Positions 22,164 through 25,226 of a stretch of 25,226 nt of DNA are shown here, one piece after another. The translations under genes and the position numbers were made by a program. The DNA is taken from NCBI GenBank assembly GCA_017882555.1, contig JADGPH010000286.1, forward strand, positions 1-25,226. Reading direction: 5' to 3'. Positions within the stretch are counted from its first letter, which is position 1, and each line of letters starts with the position of its first letter. The notes beneath the pieces are model-generated. The model saw only the letters and a list, made by a program, of their open reading frames with translations, ran no database searches and was not told the origin of the DNA. This DNA is from Thermoleophilia bacterium (lineage in GTDB: Bacteria; Actinomycetota; Thermoleophilia; Miltoncostaeales; Miltoncostaeaceae).

Positions 22164-22990
22164 TGAGCGTATTTCGACGCATAGAGCAGTCCCTCGAGAC
22201 CACGTTCGAACGTGGATTTCGTCGTGCCTTCAAATCGCAGCTGCAGCCGGTGGAGCTGGCGCGCAAACTGGCCCGTGAGATGGACCTCAACAAGGTGATC
22301 TCCGTCGCCAAGGTCTACGTGCCCAATGAGTACACGATCCATCTGTCAAACCAGGATCACGAGGCGTTTCGCAGCTACGAGACGACGCTCACGCACGAGC
22401 TGGCGACCTACCTCGAGGCACATGCCCGCAGCAGCGGCTTCTCCCTGGTCGCAGCGCCGACGGTCACGATCTTCACGGACGCAGATCTGCGCGCGGGAGA
22501 GTTCGGCATCAGCTGCCGCATGGTCGATGCGCCGGCGGTGCCGGTCGTCCCAGCGACACCGAACGAGGACATCCCGGGGGATTCCGTCGGCGCGGTCCCC
22601 GCTCCGGTGATTTCCACGCCGGCACCGGTGGCCGCGGCCAACCCCGCGCTCGCCGGGGTCAGCGGCACCCAGGTGATCTCCGCGGCGGACGCACAGGCCT
22701 CGGGCCTCCATCCCGAGACGATGACCCTCATAATGCGCGGTGAGCGCATCGCGTTGACCAAGCGCGTCACCTCGATGGGGCGCAGCCGCGAACGGGACGT
22801 CGTCGTGGCCGACCCGAACGTCAGCCGCGAACACTGCGAGATCCGCCACGTCGGCTACGACTACTTTCTGATCGACCTCAACTCGACCAACGGGGTCTCG
22901 GTCAACGGGCGCCCAGTGACCCGGCACGCCTTGACCAACGGCGACGTCATCACGATGGGAGCAACAGAGTTACGCGTCGAGGTCTCGTGA
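22163..22990 (+). CDS. fhaA: FhaA-like protein (DUF3662 plus FHA domain)
   Basis: 275 residues; ATG 22163 overlaps the kinase stop by one base. Residues 1-120 are DUF3662 (RIEQSLETTFERGFRRAFKS, QPVELARKLAREMDLNK, YVPNEYTIHLSNQDHEAF). A proline/alanine-rich linker of about 60 residues follows, then a FHA domain (185-275) with GRSRERDVVVADPNVSREHC (SREH, phosphothreonine binding) and DLNSTNGVSVNGRPV. In mycobacteria FhaA is cytoplasmic, binds phosphorylated partners such as the lipid II flippase regulator MviN/MurJ, and lies in the pstP-rodA-pbpA-pknA-pknB cluster. Order and architecture here match that. A longer upstream open frame to 21503 is only the shifted shadow of the kinase gene. Confidence 0.93.
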   Translation: MSVFRRIEQSLETTFERGFRRAFKSQLQPVELARKLAREMDLNKVISVAKVYVPNEYTIHLSNQDHEAFRSYETTLTHELATYLEAHARSSGFSLVAAPTVTIFTDADLRAGEFGISCRMVDAPAVPVVPATPNEDIPGDSVGAVPAPVISTPAPVAAANPALAGVSGTQVISAADAQASGLHPETMTLIMRGERIALTKRVTSMGRSRERDVVVADPNVSREHCEIRHVGYDYFLIDLNSTNGVSVNGRPVTRHALTNGDVITMGATELRVEVS

Positions 22991-23018
22991 TGCGCACCCC
23001 CCACCTCGTTCCGCGCGC

Positions 23019-23657
23019 ATGACGAGTACCGGACTGCTGGCCGCCCAGGCGGCAATCCTCGTCCTGCTGTTTGGAGTTGTCGTGCTGATCGTGCGGTCGT
23101 CGGCGCGGCAGATCCGGACCGCAGCTCCACCACCCTTGGCCCTCGATGATCCGGTGGAACCACGCCTCGCCCCGCAGGCGCCCCCGGTCGTGCGAATGGC
23201 CGAACCCGCGCCAACCCCGCCGACACCTACCCCCGAACCCGCCGCGGTGGCCATTGCCGTGGGCGCCGCGCTCCCCGACCTGAACCCTAACCGAGACAAC
23301 GCAGAACCCGAGGTGGATTCCATGGGACGCTCCGATCGCCAAAGCTTCGACTTTGACGCCAACCTGCAGCCTCGACTGGTTGTCGAGGCGGGCCCGGGCC
23401 TCACCGTCGGAACGGTGTTCCCCCTGGAGAGCGGGTTGTCGATCGGACGGGCGGACGCGAACGACCTTGCCGTCGACGACGCCTTCATGTCGCACATGCA
23501 TGCACGCATTCTGCGGCGAGGCCCCTTCTTTTACGTTGAGGATCTGGGGTCGACCAATGGGACCTTCGTCAACGAACAGCGCATCACCGGCGATGCGCAC
23601 CTGCGCGTTCGGGACGAGCTACGCCTGGGCGAGACCGTCCTGCGCTACGAGGAGTGA
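23019..23657 (+). CDS. fhaB: FhaB-like membrane-anchored FHA protein
   Basis: 212 residues, ATG 23019, 28 bases after the FhaA-like stop. It has one N-terminal membrane segment (AAQAAILVLLFGVVVLIV, about 7-26) and a proline-rich linker of about 80 residues (APTPPTPTPEPA region). A C-terminal FHA domain from about 128 to the end has LSIGRADANDLAVDDAFMSH, with SHMH in place of S-x-x-H, and DLGSTNGTFVNEQRI. FhaB/FipA-type proteins bind phosphothreonine on partners in cell growth and division. The gene ends 3 bases before the phosphatase start. The serine and histidine of the phosphothreonine site are both kept, so it should be functional. Confidence 0.9.
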   Translation: MTSTGLLAAQAAILVLLFGVVVLIVRSSARQIRTAAPPPLALDDPVEPRLAPQAPPVVRMAEPAPTPPTPTPEPAAVAIAVGAALPDLNPNRDNAEPEVDSMGRSDRQSFDFDANLQPRLVVEAGPGLTVGTVFPLESGLSIGRADANDLAVDDAFMSHMHARILRRGPFFYVEDLGSTNGTFVNEQRITGDAHLRVRDELRLGETVLRYEE

Positions 23658-23660
23658 GCC

Positions 23661-24935
23661 GTGGCGGATGACCCGCTGCACGTCATCGAAATCGCACGGC
23701 ACACAGATACGGGACGCGTCCGCGATCACAACGAAGATCGCGCCTACGCCCATGACGAGCTCGTCGCGGTGGCCGACGGCATGGGCGGTGCGGCGGCTGG
23801 CGAGGTCGCAGCGCAGTTGGCCATTCGCGCAATCCGGCAGTTGACCGGGACGATCGACAGCGACAGCCTGCGCGCCGCGCTCAAAGACGCCAACGCCGCG
23901 ATCCGACGCACCGCCGCAAGCGATCCCTCCAAGACCGGAATGGGAACGACGATGACTGCGGTGGCGGTCGACGACGGCACCGCCCAGATCGTTCACGTCG
24001 GCGATTCTCGGGCCTACCTGTGGCGCGATCATCATCTGCGGCAACTCACCGACGACCATTCGGTCGTCGGTGAGATGGTCCGGCGCGGCACGCTGTCCTC
24101 GGACGAGGCCGCAAGTCACCCGCATCGCAATGTCATCACGCGAGCCCTCGGTGCCGAGCCGGACGTGCAGGTCGATGCAACCACCGCAGATCTTCAGCCC
24201 GACGACATCCTTCTGCTGTGCAGCGACGGGCTCTACACCGAAGTCGATGACGCCCAGATCGCCGCCGCCCTCGACGCTGCGTCCTCGCTTGCCGACGCCG
24301 CCCAGGCCCTGGTTGACCGCGCAAATGCCGCGGGCGGCGCGGACAACGTCACCGTCGTGTTGGCGCGCATCGGTTACGGACCGCAGGTGCGGTCATCGCA
24401 TCCCGATACGAGCGGCTCGACCCAAGAGCACCCGGTCCTCGCCAGCGACCCCGCCACCGACGTCGCACGCGGCCGACAGCTCACCGGGGGGCGCGCATCT
24501 GCGCGCGGCGAGGCCCCCGCGATCGGCGCGCGCGTCTTGGAGCCGGCCACATCGGTCCGGCGACGCGTCTCGCGCACCGGGATGCTGATGGGCGCCGCGG
24601 TGATCGTCATCGCGCTGATCCTCGGGGGTGCTTTTTGGGCGATCTCCCGCAGCTTCACGATCCAAGCCGGACCAGGAGGCACCGTCTGGGTGGATCAGGG
24701 CCTCAAGATCGGTCCCATCGACTTCACCGCGCACTGGCAAGACACCGGCGTTCCGGTCACCGACGTGACCAACGGCCAAACGGCACGTCAACTGGGCAAC
24801 GTCGGCGGCGAAGGCGCCACGGTGCGCACTGCGGCCGGCATGGTGTGGGTCGACGGCCTGCCGGCGGTCCCCACGCTCACCGTTGCCCCGACCCCACCCG
24901 TCCACCCCGCGTCCACCCCGAAGCAGACCGGCTAG
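23661..24935 (+). CDS. pstP: PP2C-family Ser/Thr phosphatase (PstP-like)
   Basis: 424 residues from GTG 23661, with GGAG 6 bases upstream. The PP2C domain (1-240) has VRDHNEDRAYAHDEL (20-34), AVADGMGGAAAGEVAA (36-51) with metal-binding aspartates, HVGDSRAYL, LLLCSDGLYTEVDD and GGADNVTVVLARIG near the end. A low-complexity linker of about 65 residues follows, then one membrane segment (307-329, GAAVIVIALILGGAFWAI) and an outer tail of about 95 residues ending in a proline/threonine stretch. It should remove phosphates placed by the operon kinase. The stop TAG shares one base with the next ATG, so it is translationally coupled to the RodA-like gene. Confidence 0.93.
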   Translation: MADDPLHVIEIARHTDTGRVRDHNEDRAYAHDELVAVADGMGGAAAGEVAAQLAIRAIRQLTGTIDSDSLRAALKDANAAIRRTAASDPSKTGMGTTMTAVAVDDGTAQIVHVGDSRAYLWRDHHLRQLTDDHSVVGEMVRRGTLSSDEAASHPHRNVITRALGAEPDVQVDATTADLQPDDILLLCSDGLYTEVDDAQIAAALDAASSLADAAQALVDRANAAGGADNVTVVLARIGYGPQVRSSHPDTSGSTQEHPVLASDPATDVARGRQLTGGRASARGEAPAIGARVLEPATSVRRRVSRTGMLMGAAVIVIALILGGAFWAISRSFTIQAGPGGTVWVDQGLKIGPIDFTAHWQDTGVPVTDVTNGQTARQLGNVGGEGATVRTAAGMVWVDGLPAVPTLTVAPTPPVHPASTPKQTG

Positions 24936-25226
24936 ATGTCGCCCAGAACACGCGAGCTGGGATTTCTCATCCCCGCGGCGTTGGTCGGACTACTCGGCGC
25001 CGCGAGCGTTGCCAGCGCCCAGTCCCACAGCATGGGATCGGGTCCCCTGGCGGTCGTCGGCGTGATCGCCGGATTGTTCATGTTGATGCACATCACACTG
25101 CGCGTGCGGGCACCGCTCGCGGACCCATACCTGTTGCCGATCGTCGCCGTGCTCACGGCGCTGGGCATGGTCACCCTGTATCGGATCAACCCCGTGCTGG
25201 CACGCGAGCAGGTGCTCTGGCTGGCA
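24935..25226 (+). CDS. rodA: FtsW/RodA/SpoVE family protein, N-terminal part
   Basis: The ATG at 24935 overlaps the phosphatase stop by one base; the gene runs off the window after 97 residues. Three or more membrane segments are visible (ELGFLIPAALVGLLGAASVA, GPLAVVGVIAGLFMLMHI, ADPYLLPIVAVLTALGMVTL). ADPYLLPIVAVLTALGMV followed by LYRINPVLAREQVLW is typical for RodA-like SEDS glycosyltransferases of actinobacterial fhaB-pstP-rodA clusters. It polymerises peptidoglycan glycan strands together with a class B penicillin-binding protein, which is expected just beyond the window end. Confidence 0.88.

Overview
The window is high-GC and looks like an actinobacterial chromosome. The best evidence is the right-hand cluster of a Ser/Thr kinase, two FHA proteins, a PP2C phosphatase and an FtsW/RodA protein, together with a DUF4446-prephenate dehydratase operon next to tRNA-Leu(CAG). 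A deep-branching group such as Thermoleophilia is my guess and is not proven by the sequence.

Left part (1 to about 9 kb): an accessory cell-surface polysaccharide region. It opens with the C-terminal end of a PPK2-type polyphosphate kinase. After it come decayed remnants of GT-C-like membrane proteins, then an intact GT4 glycosyltransferase, a convergent SAM methyltransferase, an IS110/IS256 scar, a Wzx-like flippase, and on the minus strand a very large polytopic GT-C-like protein. That protein carries a soluble N-terminal segment which seems to come from a restriction/methylase-type protein. Directly upstream of it is the C-terminal piece of a beta-class DNA methyltransferase that ends in an unusual array of four inverted 11-mers.

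Middle (9.6 to 13.2 kb): a mobile-element graveyard. It holds a full-length but inactivated IS256-family element with recognisable inverted repeats, tRNA-Arg(CCT), the C-terminal remnant of a tyrosine recombinase, and a third decayed C-terminal copy of the GT-C-like protein. Stretches with no recognisable genes separate these.

Right part (13.2 to 25.2 kb): mostly intact genes. There is a second polytopic GT-C-like protein with an extracytoplasmic Ig-like tail, an HNH endonuclease, a secreted protein of unknown function, and the minus-strand operon membrane protein - DUF4446 - pheA behind tRNA-Leu. Last comes the tightly packed plus-strand operon kinase - fhaA-like - fhaB-like - PP2C - rodA-like, which runs off the window. 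By family knowledge that operon links Ser/Thr phosphorylation to growth and peptidoglycan synthesis.

The main unusual story is repeated duplication, internal deletion and fusion of one GT-C-like membrane protein family: one intact fused member and three decayed copies within 12 kb, mixed with broken DNA-methylase genes and IS scars. I did not find a clear complete new defence or mobile system.
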